From Symbiodinium natans (taxonomy: Eukaryota > Sar > Dinophyceae > Suessiales > Symbiodiniaceae), in the NCBI GenBank assembly GCA_905221605.1, contig CAJNDS010002831.1:126001-154552 (forward strand): 28,552 nucleotides of DNA. The letters run 5' to 3'. This document shows, piece by piece, positions 8,536 through 16,429 of this stretch. The notes below the pieces were generated by a model, which worked only from the letters and a program-made list of their open reading frames with translations, made no database searches and was not told the origin of the DNA. The position numbers were made by a program, and so were the translations under genes. Numbering within the stretch: position 1 is the first letter of the stretch; every line of letters begins with the position of its first letter.

Positions 8536-8824
8536 GTCCAGGTTTCGGCGGTTCAAGGGAGGGCTTTTGTTTGCGTTGCGGGGTTTAGGGTTTGATGCTC
8601 AGGCGGGCGACCTTCTTGAAGCAGATCTGCATCTCCTATGGAAACGAGGCCTCAGCCGCTAGCTGTGTCCTTTTCTGGAATCCGGGTGCATGGGTCTCAG
8701 CTGCTTCGTTGCTGTGCTCACGCAGCTCAAAACCCTAAGGCCCTAGTCCCCCAAAAACCCCAAAGCTCTCAATCCTTGCAACATCCCGAAGTTTGAAAGC
8801 CCTTGTGGGTGGCTCTTTGCACAG

Positions 8825-8881
8825 GTACGGGCCCTTCGCCGCGACATCAACCCGGGAGGCTCTGCACCCTCAGCTGATGCG
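8825..8881 (+). CDS. Candidate internal exon, phase 0-0
   Basis: Exactly 19 codons after 'ctctttgcacag' and before GTTTCG, reading VRALRRDINPGGSAPSADA. Strong acceptor, acceptable donor. No recognised domain. Confidence 0.45.
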
Positions 8882-9038
8882 GTTTCGGGCCTCAGGGCCT
8901 TTTTTTGAGGGGCTAGGGCCTTTGACTGTCTTGGCGTCGATTTTTCAAGCTTCGTTGGCAACGAAGCATGGGGGTTCCTCGTGGCTTGGCCTCCGGGTCC
9001 TCAGTGTGGTTTCGGAGTGAACCTGGCAACTCTTCCCG

Positions 9039-9086
9039 AGTTACGGGTAGAGTTCGGGGAAGAGTTACGGGTAGAGTTCGGGGAAG
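9039..9086. repeat. 24-bp tandem duplication
   Basis: AGTTACGGGTAGAGTTCGGGG occurs twice in tandem with a 24-bp period and no differences. Confidence 0.95.
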
Positions 9087-9181
9087 TGGTCCCTAGAAGC
9101 CTTTTTTTGCCCTACACAAGCCCGATCTAGGCCCTCTAATCCCTGAGCCTCTGAAGCCTCGACCTCTTTGCAATGTTGCAG

Positions 9182-9224
9182 ATGCTTTTCTTGGTTCGCC
9201 GCAAGGCCGAACCCTGTCTGACAG
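9182..9224 (+). CDS. Candidate short exon
   Basis: Between 'atgttgcag' and the consensus donor CAG|GTGAAG, the frame reads MLFLVRRKAEPCLT. The frame stays open beyond the donor (to 9285), so a longer form is possible. TTTAGGG repeats follow (9280-9322). Confidence 0.4.
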
Positions 9225-9409
9225 GTGAAGCCAAGAAGCCAAGCCCCTGCAAAGATAAAAGCTTGAAGTGGAGGAAGAAAGGTTAGGGTTTAGGGGTTTA
9301 GGGCTTAGGGCTTAGGGTTATAGCAGTTTATAGGGCTTAGGGGATCCTACAGGCTTTGGAGTTTGGCTGCGATTGAACTCCAAGAAGCCCCCCCTCCCCC
9401 CTTCTGCAG

Positions 9410-9437
9410 GACACCATGCGACTTTGCCAGGGCCCAA
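9410..9437 (+). CDS. Candidate micro-exon
   Basis: A textbook polypyrimidine tract (cccccctccccccttctgcag) precedes 28 nt reading DTMRLCQGP before GTTGGG. The acceptor is very strong, but the exon is too short to judge by composition. Confidence 0.35.
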
Positions 9438-9559
9438 GTTGGGGGGGGGGAGGGGGAGGGGGAGCCTGTTTGGGGGGGTTCAGAGGGGTTTCCTCTCCGG
9501 GCTTTCGGTTTGGGTTGCGCAAGGGGCTCTTTGGGCTTTAGGAGGCTTCCTGTCCCAAG

Positions 9560-9770
9560 ATGCAAACGCGGCGCCCTTGTTGTCACAGATGGCAACACCT
9601 TTATCTGCACAGCAGGCTCCATGTACAGTTTCGCTGGATTCCCAGTGGCGATGTTGGGTCTTGTTCGGCGGTTCACAGTGGTGCAAGTTGCATTGGGCGA
9701 TTTGATTCAAAATCTTCGTGCCTTCCGAGTGGTTCTGGCATATTATGCCCCAGATAACTACGTGCTGTAG
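9560..9770 (+). CDS. Candidate terminal exon, hydrophobic protein
   Basis: After 'tcccaag' a 70-codon frame runs to a TAG stop. It contains RGALVVTDGNTFICTAGSMY, then a hydrophobic part (FAGFPVAMLGLVRRFTVVQV) and ALGDLIQNLRAFRVVLAYYA. It looks like the C-terminal end of a real protein, possibly membrane-associated. Two other frames are also open over part of it, which lowers confidence. Family unknown. Confidence 0.4.
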
Positions 9771-10002
9771 CAAGCCCAAAGTCGCCGAAACCCCCACACC
9801 CCCAGAAACCCCCGAAAATGGCGAAACCCGGAACCCCCAACCCCCCCCCCCCCCTCCTCCCCCCCCCTACAAAAGAAACAAAGACTTCAAGCCCGAAGAC
9901 CCGCAGTCCCGCCGAGGACGGATGTGCGGAAGTACTGCCGACAAGCTCGCAGCCCAGTTTGCAGATGTCCCAAGGCTCTCAGACTAGCATCCATAGTAGG
10001 CC
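9771..10002. other. C-rich spacer with a possible exon
   Basis: C tract at 9841-9867, then a block at about 9886-9987 open in two + frames (one: PEDPQSRRGRMCGSTADKL then AAQFADVPRLSD, stop). It may be a short exon; borders not determined. Confidence 0.3.
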
Positions 10003-10095
10003 CTTATTCCCTTTTTGGAGGGTATAGGTTCACTTCTAAGCTCCTTCAAACCAAAGATGGCCCTTGCGATTCCTAGGTTACTCTTGGGTCTAGGA
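10003..10095 (-). repeat. Dispersed repeat family B, copy 1
   Basis: Shares an ordered series of blocks with 18353-18436: TATTCCC, TATAGGTTC, CCAAA-ATGGCCCT, ATTCCTAGGTTA and TTGGGT-TAGG. Read on the minus strand, both copies encode similar short peptides (NLGIARAIFGLKE here, NLGINRALFGLRE in copy 2). This may be a decayed coding fragment or just shared repeat sequence. Confidence 0.65.
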
Positions 10096-10294
10096 GAAGA
10101 GGCCGAGAGAGCTGAGGCAGTTGCCTGTTTTGAATGCTGCCGCAAAATCTGGGAGATGAGCAAATCACACATGATGGCAACGTGCCCCACACGTCTGAGT
10201 GGTGCCCAATATGTAAAATTGATGTCCCTGCCGTACCTGGTATGCTCTCGTACACTAGAAGCTCTACCCCCTTGAAGAAGACATTGCATGAGCC
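10096..10294 (+). other. Possible upstream coding or 5' leader of the repeat gene
   Basis: A + frame from 10134 to 10364 reads DEQITHDGNVPHTSEWCPIC and continues in a basic segment with one more Cys. C-P-I-C is a zinc-knuckle-like pair. The frame differs from that of the repeats, so an intron or frameshift near 10331 would be needed to join them. It may equally be untranslated. Confidence 0.3.
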
Positions 10295-12199
10295 ATGCGT
10301 TCGTCGCAAGAGCCCGTTCCAACAGAAGCAGGTCCGAGCTACTGCAAGCAGCATCCCCACATGACATCCGCTGAGCGCGAGCACTGTGAGAATAAGTCGC
10401 CGACGCCAAGCGACTTGCATCATTACGAGGGGCTGCACTCAGCCGGTGCCGGCTGCGCGCATTGCGTGGAAGCATTCTTGGCAGAAGGAGGCGATCCTCA
10501 CAGAGGCACGCCCCACCGCAAGAAGTGGAATCTAGTGGCTTGGGCAGAGTATTCTTTCAAGTCTGGGCGCATCAGTCAGGAGAAGTTGGATGCCGTCAGA
10601 GGGGTTGTTTCCGCTTGGTCGCATGCATCGTTAAGCAGCAGCGGCAGGCTGGCTGACCAAAATTGCATTCGCGACGATGCGACTGGCAAGGAGGATGTGG
10701 GAATGTCAGTTCCTAGCCCGAGCACAGCCACGTTGGGCTACTGCAAGCAGCATCCCCACATGACATCCGCTGAGCGCGAGCACTGTGAGAACAAGTCGCC
10801 GACGCCAAGCGACTTGCATCATTACGAGGGGCTGCACTCAGCCGGTGCCGGCTGCGCGCAGTGCGTGGAAGCATTCTTGGCAGAAGGAGGCGATCCTCAC
10901 AGAGGCACGCCCCACCGCAAGAAGTGGAATCTAGTGGCTTGGGCAGAGTATTCCTTCAAGTCTGGGCGCATCAGTCAGGAGAAGTTGGATGCCGTCAGAG
11001 GGGTTGTTTCCGCTTGGTCGCATGCATCGTTAAGCAGCAGCGGCAGGCTGGCTGACCAAAATTGCATTCGCGACGATGCGACTGGCAAGGAGGATGTGGG
11101 AATGTCAGTTCCTAGCCCGAGCACAGCCACGTTGGGCTACTGCAAGCAGCATCCCCACATGACATCCGCTGAGCGCGAGCACTGTGAGAACAAGTCGCCG
11201 ACGCCAAGCGACTTGCATCATTACGAGGGGCTGCACTCAGCCGGTGCCGGCTGTGCGCAGTGCGTGGAAGCATTCTTGGCAGAAGGAGGCGATCCTCACA
11301 GAGGCACGCCCCACCGCAAGAAGTGGAATCTAGTGGCTTGGGCAGAGTATTCCTTCAAGTCTGGGTGCATCAGTCAGGAGAAGTTGGATGCCGTCAGAGG
11401 GGTTGTTTCCGCTTGGTCGCATGCATCGTTAAGCAGCAGCGGCAGGCTGGCTGACCAAAATTGCATTCGCGACGATGCGACTGGCAAGGAGGATGTGGGA
11501 ATGTCAGTTCCTAGCCCGAGCACAGCCACGTTGGGCTACTGCAAGCAGCATCCCCACATGACATCCGCTGAGCGCGAGCACTGTGAGAACAAGTCACCGA
11601 CGCCAAGCGACTTGCATCATTACGAGGGGCTGCACTCAGCCGGTGCCGGCTGCGCGCAGTGCGTGGAAGCATTCTTGGCAGAAGGAGGCGATCCTCACAG
11701 AGGCACGCCCCACCGCAAGAAGTGGAATCTAGTGGCTTGGGCAGAGTATTCCTTCAAGTCTGGGCGCATCAGTCAGGAGAAGTTGGATGCCGTCAGAGGG
11801 GTTGTTTCCGCTTGGTCGCATGCATCGTTAAGCAGCAGCGGCAGGCTGGCTGACCAAAATTGCATTCGCGACGATGCGACTGGCAAGGAGGATGTGGGAA
11901 TGTCAGTTCCTAGCCCGAGCACAGCCACGTTGGGCTACTGCAAGCAGCATCCCCACATGACATCCGCTGAGCGCGAGCACTGTGAGAACAAGTCGCCGAC
12001 GCCAAGCGACTTGCATCATTACGAGGGGCTGCACTCAGCCGGTGCCGGCTGCGCGCATTGCGTGGAAGCATTCTTGGCAGAAGGAGGCGATCCTCACAGA
12101 GGCACGCCCCACCGCAAGAAGTGGAATCTAGTGGCTTGGGCAGAGTATTCCTTCAAGTCTGGGCGCATCAGTCAGGAAAAGTTGGATGCCGTCAGAGGG
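10295..12199 (+). CDS. Five-unit Cys/His-rich tandem repeat protein (exon 1)
   Basis: Unrecognised protein. From the ATG the frame contains a 15-residue lead, then four complete 133-residue modules starting at residues 16, 149, 282 and 415, and a fifth partial one from 548. Each module has C2, H5, H7, H15, C16, H27, H28, H33 and the pair C39/C42 (C-A-Q/H-C), a plausible zinc-binding set, then a conserved W-x4-W core (KKWNLVAWAEYSFKSG) and a Ser-rich linker. Homology stops at module residue ~89, where an in-phase GT donor occurs. Exon 2 would be at 12378. The frame itself continues to a stop at 12388 if unspliced. No signal peptide. Modules differ at only a handful of bases (for example Q41 in modules 2-4, H41 in 1 and 5). 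ATG choice is provisional because coding sequence may lie upstream. Confidence 0.75.
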
Positions 12200-12205
12200 G
12201 TTGTT
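10339..12205 (+). repeat. 399-bp direct tandem repeat, 4.7 copies
   Basis: Unit starts at 10339, 10738, 11137, 11536 and 11935 (spacing exactly 399 bp, 133 codons). Copies are nearly identical, synonymous sites included. Copy 1 lacks 15 bp at its left edge, relative to the others, between 'CCGAG' and 'CTACTGC'; copy 5 ends after 271 bp. Confidence 0.97.
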
Positions 12206-12377
12206 GCTGCTCGCATGCCCACACGTGGCGTTCCCTTCTTGAGTAGTTGTTTTGACTTGTTGTCTGCTTTTCTGAAGATCACAACTCATCCAACTCATAT
12301 GACAACCACGTTGTCCATTCGTTTTGCCAATGGACCCTTGTGTGTAAGGTCAAGAAGCACCGAGTTCCCCCACACAG
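12200..12377 (+). other. Probable phase-0 intron in the repeat gene
   Basis: Begins with GTTGTT (GT also at 12203) and ends CCCCACACAG. It is T-rich compared with the repeats and contains stops in the downstream frame (TAA at 12345). Removing it joins the repeat frame to the 12378-12974 frame without a shift. Confidence 0.5.
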
Positions 12378-12974
12378 TTGAGGCGTAGCAGGTCTGCGTC
12401 CAGGTCTCGCAGCAGGCAGCGTTCCGCTGCTGCTACGTCATCCCATTGTGCAGACGTGCCAGAACTGGTAAGCCTGGTGTTTCGTGGTTTTGAGGTGAAC
12501 ACTTCCTCACCACCTGAAGACATGGTCGATAAGTTCTGCGCCTGCATTGCAGAGGCTCAGTCTGAGTGTACAGGTGTGAAAGTTGAAGATGGCACGGTTC
12601 GAGACTTGGGCCTTTCGGAGGTCCCAGTTGAAGAGCTGGCATATTGCCAGCGGAACATACATCCGCACAGGAGATTCAGAGATGGGAGCTCGATGTCATA
12701 TTTGGTGGAACGACTCAAGCAAGGAAAAACAACACCGCGTGAGGTGCCTACTGTGCGCTTGCTGAAGGTGGGGCAGAGGTTGGTGACGTTGGATCACCGA
12801 AGGGTTTGGTGCTTCAAGGAGTTCCAGCGCTACATGCACTACAAAGTGAGGGTGCCGGCCCACATCTTTGAGCTTTCCGAAGAAACTGTTGGGTTTCTTG
12901 AGCGAAGCTTGAACTCGGACATTCTCAGGGAGCTCCTGCAGAAGTTTTACAAAATTCGGGCAGAGATCAGCTAG
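12378..12974 (+). CDS. RS-rich segment plus ParB/Srx-like domain (exon 2 or separate gene)
   Basis: A 198-codon frame to a TAG stop. Residues 2-16 are RS/SR dipeptides, typical of nuclear or RNA-processing proteins. Residues 82-150 carry AYCQRNI, F-R-D-G-S-S, a short helix, 'VRLLKVGQRLVTLDHRRVW' and CFKEF. This order (x-x-Q-x-x-I, FRDG, P-x-V, TLDHRR-x-W) matches, as I recall it, a protein family common in dinoflagellates with a ParB/sulfiredoxin-like core; the assignment is by motif memory. The C-terminus (ETVGFLERSLNSDILRELLQ) is helical. There is no ATG at the start, and the frame opens right after an AG, supporting a spliced exon. Confidence 0.65.
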   Translation: MRRSRSASRSRSRQRSAAATSSHCADVPELVSLVFRGFEVNTSSPPEDMVDKFCACIAEAQSECTGVKVEDGTVRDLGLSEVPVEELAYCQRNIHPHRRFRDGSSMSYLVERLKQGKTTPREVPTVRLLKVGQRLVTLDHRRVWCFKEFQRYMHYKVRVPAHIFELSEETVGFLERSLNSDILRELLQKFYKIRAEIS

Positions 12975-13130
12975 ACTGAGACAGCGGACTTGGAATTCAA
13001 CTAAGAGAGCAAAGCACATTAGCCTGATTCAGAGGAGTCGATGAGTGTGGGAAGGAACTGCCGCCATCGCATCCCGAAGGGGAGTTGCCAAGTCCTGGCT
13101 TAGCGAGTTTTTATTTCCAGTGAAGGCCAG
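12975..13130. other. 3' flank and spacer
   Basis: No coding signal. It ends in a pyrimidine-rich stretch (gagtttttatttccag) ahead of the next exon. Confidence 0.4.
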
Positions 13131-13207
13131 ATGAGATCATCGGCCGCGTCGCTGCCGAGATTGTTCCGGCTGTAGCTGGCCTTGCCCCGACTGACGCCCC
13201 CAGCAAG
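13131..13207 (+). CDS. Candidate internal exon
   Basis: Between 'ggccag' and the consensus donor AAG|GTGAAC. The frame reads EIIGRVAAEIVPAVAGLAP then TDAPSK. Composition and splice borders are both good. A competing open block in another frame (13204-13270; ELESMPASTASLEKMLSRQ) overlaps its end and could be an alternative or adjacent exon. Confidence 0.5.
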
Positions 13208-13456
13208 GTGAACTCGAATCCATGCCGGCCAGCACGGCATCACTGGAAAAGATGCTTTCAAGGCAGCTCCCAGTTTTCCATGTCCATGTCATGCTCCCGA
13301 AGCCTTAGCATCGCCCCCCCCCCCCATGTTGCCTCTTTAGGTGTTGCCATTGCATCAGGTATCCTCAATTCATCGCTGTGCACGCTCGGGGTGGGGCGGG
13401 GGGGGGGGGGGTACGTTGGAGGGTTATCGAGGGCACGTTTGCGAACATCTTCCGAG

Positions 13457-13548
13457 GTGGACCTGCCCGTCGAAATCTCCCACTTGTGGCAGAGCCTGGA
13501 CGCTGACTCGGACGGAAAAGTCCGCATGGAGGACCCAGCCATGTCAAA
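13457..13548 (+). CDS. Canonical EF-hand exon
   Basis: After 'ttccgag' the phase-0 frame encodes VDLPVEISHLWQSLDADSDG followed by KVRMEDPAMSK. The loop D-A-D-S-D-G-K-V-R-M-E-D is a complete EF-hand: D1, D3, D5, G6, V8 and an acidic residue at 12 (D). Likely Ca2+-binding. The donor GTCTTC is followed 31 bp later by the TIR element that fills most of the intron. Confidence 0.65.
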
Positions 13549-13579
13549 GTCTTCGGAGAGCTTTAGATGCCCTTTAAAA

Positions 13580-13698
13580 CTTGGTGGCCCAGTGGTACCC
13601 TTTTCCCTTTTTTGGGGTTCAAGGTTCCCCCTTATACAGTGACCAACCCAACAAAAAGGGTGCCCTTATGTTATAATATGGCTACTGGGCTACTGAAG
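13580..13698 (+). mobile_element. Introner-like/MITE-like TIR element, copy 2
   Basis: A 119-bp element homologous to 4624-4739 over its length. Ends CTTGGTGGCCCAG and CTGGGCTACTGAAG are imperfect inverted repeats. It occupies almost all of the 150-bp interval between the EF-hand exon and the next exon, and its last AAG coincides with the acceptor. Confidence 0.7.
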
Positions 13699-13769
13699 AG
13701 AAGCGCTGCCAGGAGCTCTGCTCCCAGCGTGCCGAAGTCCTGGCCAAGTTCAAGGAGACTCAGCTCGAA
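13699..13769 (+). CDS. Candidate exon following the TIR element
   Basis: The frame reads KRCQELCSQRAEVLAKFKET then QLE, ending at GTGACT. Highly charged and helical, very unlike the flanking DNA. 'EVLAKFKE' parallels 'LAKFRNE' (17501) and 'ELAKFEEF' (27167), which also sit with EF-type context. Joining to 13548 needs either a GT-GA or a TC-AG border, depending on placement, so the exact splice is unclear. Confidence 0.55.
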
Positions 13770-13950
13770 GTGACTTTTTTGTGGGGGAGAGGGGAGGCGC
13801 ACAGTAGTTTGAAAGAACCCAAGCTTCAACGTTGAGGTTTCCGGTGTGGGCCATGTGCCGACGTTCTATATAATGCTTCGAATTGCCTTTTAGAGATTTC
13901 AGATGACCGGCCTTGTACTTCAGATCCTGTACGCCAGAGCCCACAAACAG
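13770..13950. other. Intron
   Basis: From the GTGACT donor to 'cacaaacag'. A short open block after 'atttcag' at 13902 (MTGLVLQILYARAHKQ, then stop) might be a micro-exon. Confidence 0.35.
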
Positions 13951-14039
13951 TAGGAGTGGAGCCGCCAGCGCTTCGGATCCTCCGTCGCGCTGTGGGAGAC
14001 TCCCGAGGCGGATCCGCCGGCGCTCTTTGGGGGGACGAA
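13951..14039 (+). CDS. Candidate internal exon
   Basis: Bounded by 'cacaaacag' and the consensus donor GAA|GTGAGG. Frame: GVEPPALRILRRAVGDSRGG then SAGALWGDE. Good borders and composition. Its entry phase does not match the exit phase of 13769, so another exon may lie between. Confidence 0.5.
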
Positions 14040-14389
14040 GTGAGGGGGCTTCAGGCCCGAGGGCTTTTAGGGTTTTAGACATCAGGGGCTTAGAGAGTGT
14101 TATAAGCTATTTTTTTTTGTTGGGGGGGGGGGGGGGTACCTCGAATATTGACTCTCATAGTCAAAAATAGTTTTTAAATGGAGGATCAATATCAGAGTAC
14201 CCCCCGAAGATGAGCGCTACCAGGGCGCATCCGGTTTAGTCAGGGATAGCTGGGTTGCCGAGGCTGTTGGTTTCGGAGGCCGGCTTTTGTTAAGCTGGAA
14301 CCCTAAACCCTAAACCCTAAACCCTAAACCCTAAACCCCCATCTTGCGTGCTGAAGGCCGTCCGTGCTCGAGCGCGTTGGCGAGGACAG
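14040..14389. other. Intron-like stretch
   Basis: G tract (14119-14134), a T run, and CCCTAAA repeats at 14301-14338. A short block at 14211-14234 (DERYQGAS before GTTTAG) may be a micro-exon. Confidence 0.35.
14301..14338. repeat. Interstitial telomere-type repeat (CCCTAAA)n
   Basis: Five perfect units, 50 bp upstream of a candidate exon. Confidence 0.95.
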
Positions 14390-14470
14390 GGCCTGTGGAT
14401 CTCCGATACGAAGATGCCTCGCGCCCAGCTTCTCCGAGAGAGGAGTTTCTTGCGCACCTCTTGGCCGAAA
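14390..14470 (+). CDS. Candidate internal exon
   Basis: After 'gaggacag' the frame reads PVDLRYEDASRPASPREEFL then AHLLAE, to a GTTACT donor. All three frames are open across much of it; I chose the acidic, helical one. A short CCCTAAA block follows. Confidence 0.4.
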
Positions 14471-14597
14471 GTTACTTCCCTTTAAATCCTAAACCCTAAA
14501 CCCTTGCCAGGTTATTATGAATTTTGATGCATGGTGTTTAAGAATCTGGCGCCTTCGTTCTCGACCGGGGCATTAGTTGCCTGCTTGAGTTTCCCAG

Positions 14598-14706
14598 TCA
14601 GCCAAACGCCGAGGTCTGTCAGGAGTGTACGTACGCTTATTCAGTTCATGGCTGCGACGTATCCGACTACTCTCTCTTTGGAGTCTTGCGGCGCCCTGCA
14701 CGACAG
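14598..14706 (+). CDS. Candidate internal exon with Cys pair
   Basis: Bounded by 'gagtttcccag' and CAG|GTCAGA. The frame reads QPNAEVCQECTYAYSVHGCD and continues VSDYSLFGVLRRPARQ. C-x2-C-x8-C could be a metal or disulfide site. Strong splice borders. Possibly the first visible exon of the gene ending at 16429. Confidence 0.5.
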
Positions 14707-14762
14707 GTCAGAGGGGTAATGAGCTTTCTGTTAGAGTTCTTGAAGTAGATGCTTTTCTGCAG

Positions 14763-14878
14763 CCACTGTGGCTCCCGTTTGTGCCGCCTTCCGCCATTCG
14801 CTTTCCGCCCTCGGGCGCCCTGACAACTCAGAGCAATGGGAGGACATCAGCGCTTCTTCCATCCGACCCTGGCCTGCA
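14763..14878 (+). CDS. Candidate internal exon
   Basis: Bounded by 'gcttttctgcag' and a GTAGAC donor. The frame encodes TVAPVCAAFRHSLSALGRPD then NSEQWEDISASSIRPWPA. Good acceptor tract and donor. Phases do not join directly to the exon at 14598, so an exon may be missing between them. Confidence 0.5.
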
Positions 14879-15407
14879 GTAGACTTTATCGGGTTGATGC
14901 AACTTTCTTGCAATTCTGCACGGTCTGGCACATGAAGTTGACGGGCTACCCGTACCCCCATGCCCTAGAAGCCTTGAACGAGAGAGGAGACCCTAAAGCC
15001 CTCATAGGGTGCTTGTGTAACCAAAAGGCTTCGTGTCTTAAGTACACCCACAAGCCCTAAACCTTAACGCAACTGGGGGAGTGGACGATGTCGAAAGAGC
15101 GCGCAAATCCCGAAGCCCCAAACCCAAAACCAAAGCCTCCTCAAATCCCGACAGACCCCAGTTTGAGGTTCCGCAGTTTTGGGCTGTTTGGGGGCTTATG
15201 GATCGGGGGGGGGCTGCGAGTTTTGGTCTAGGCTGCGCAGCGGGGTCCATGGTCTAGGGCCCAGGGTGTAAGGGTTTAGGGCAGCTTTCCTGCGAAGGGA
15301 GCAAGAAAAGGGGCTTGTAACTATATGTTAATGCCTGGGTATAACCTTTCTTTACTTGTGACCCTGCGATGACGACCCATGCACCTTCAAGCAGCATGTG
15401 TCTGCAG
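14879..15407. other. Intron-like stretch with a possible exon
   Basis: A block near 15076-15170 (VDDVERARKSRSPKPKTKA) could be a basic exon but lacks clear borders. The remainder shows no features. Confidence 0.3.
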
Positions 15408-15516
15408 CCCCAGGAACTGGTTCTCCCGCTACATCTGGGGCATCATTGCGAGTGTGACTCGGGCCCTTTGCAACATGTGGGACCGAGAAATCATCATGTT
15501 CCCCTTGCGGGCAGCT
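15408..15516 (+). CDS. Candidate exon of a membrane-like protein
   Basis: After 'tctgcag' the frame reads PRNWFSRYIWGIIASVTRAL then CNMWDREIIMFPLRAA, up to GTTCCA. Aromatic and hydrophobic content suggests a membrane or membrane-proximal segment. The frame remains open to 15624. Likely part of the same gene as the exons to 16429. Family not recognised. Confidence 0.45.
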
Positions 15517-15910
15517 GTTCCAACCGGATACCTTCTTAAAGGCCTATTGGACCATAGCCATAACACTCATACCACTGTAAGGCAGCCACCGGACCAAGTT
15601 AGAACAATACTTCACCCAGCCTGACCCCCCCTACACCCGTACAACCCGCGCTCCGCTCAAACCCTGAAATCAGGAGCTGCTGTGCTCGAGGCAGACCATG
15701 CAAACCGCATAAACCCTGAACCCCCAGCCCTCGCTTGTGAAAATTTATTTTCAGGGTCAGGATATTCGGGCTTTTCATGTGGTTTCTGTAGGGCTTTTTA
15801 GTGTTCACAGATCAAGTGTCTGAATAATGAGGGCCAAGAGCCATAGGGCTCTTGGGCGCAGAGTCTTTTTTTGGGTTTTGGTCTTGTAGAGTTCCGTGGC
15901 GCAAGCCTAG
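15517..15910. other. Intron-like stretch
   Basis: No exon I can support. It ends at 'gcctag' before the next candidate exon. Confidence 0.4.
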
Positions 15911-15965
15911 GTGAACTTGGGCGGGTTCCTGGCGGAGCAGCAGCCGCGCGGCGAACTCTTGATGG
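15911..15965 (+). CDS. Candidate exon
   Basis: After 'gcctag' the frame reads VNLGGFLAEQQPRGELLMG, with a possible GC donor after ATGG. The frame stays open further (to about 16054), so the 3' border is uncertain. Confidence 0.4.
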
Positions 15966-16011
15966 GCCCAAACCCTCCTATGTGCTGTGAATGTACAGAG
16001 GCCTGCGTCAG

Positions 16012-16053
16012 TGTTGCATTGGTTCGCTGCAACGAAGATCCGGGAAGAGCTGG
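16012..16053 (+). CDS. Candidate short exon
   Basis: Between 'gcgtcag' and the consensus donor CTGG|GTGAGC. The frame reads LHWFAATKIREEL. The same frame continues past the donor for 15 more protein-like codons (GEQGQTMFGRNRTY) to a stop, so intron retention or a longer exon is possible. Confidence 0.45.
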
Positions 16054-16177
16054 GTGAGCAAGGCCAAACAATGTTTGGCAGGAACCGAACGTACTAGGAG
16101 AGTCGCAGACAACTGCTGCGCACGTCAGCGAGCGCATAGAGCTGCAAGGAACGTGCCGCGGCGAATCTCCAGCTCAG

Positions 16178-16247
16178 GTATGGCATTGACCGCACCAAGA
16201 ACCCCAACATCATGTGGCCGTGGTGGCACGAGATCATGCGCAAGAAG
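16178..16247 (+). CDS. Penultimate exon, Trp-rich
   Basis: Following 'cagctcag', the frame reads YGIDRTKNPNIMWPWWHEIM then RKK, ending at a GC donor (AAG|GCAGCT). The exit phase is 0. W-P-W-W is distinctive. Joined to 16355 it gives an uninterrupted frame to a stop codon. Family not recognised. Confidence 0.6.
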
Positions 16248-16354
16248 GCAGCTGGCTATTGTGGGGCCGGGGGGGCGGTTGGGGGGGGGGGGGGGGGGGG
16301 GAAGGGCGTCCACGAAAGAAAGTTCTCTTCTCTTTTCCTTGGCCTAACCGGCAG
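16248..16354 (+). other. GC-AG intron
   Basis: Begins GCAGCT and ends CCGGCAG, with a 22-nt G run inside (16278-16301). GC-AG introns are frequent in dinoflagellates. The phase match (0 to 0) supports the call. Confidence 0.55.
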
Positions 16355-16429
16355 GAGAAGGGTGAGATCCCCATGGAGATGCCGGGCTACATGCCGCTTG
16401 GGTTGCAGTATGGGCGCCCTAACCTTTGA
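16355..16429 (+). CDS. C-terminal exon
   Basis: After the AG of 'ccggcag' the frame reads EKGEIPMEMPGYMPLGLQYG, then RPNL and a TGA stop. Pro/Met-rich tail with protein-like codon use. It is followed by an AT-rich stretch that fits a 3' UTR. Confidence 0.6.
   Translation, partial: EKGEIPMEMPGYMPLGLQYGRPNL

Noticed and set aside
10339-12205. CRISPR array
   Set aside because: Units are 399 bp, directly adjacent, coding and without variable spacers.
10462-12246. Five similar 62-64-codon frames, one per 399-bp module
   Set aside because: Out-of-frame shadows of the repeat gene. They recur because the DNA repeats, and they break off at the linker.
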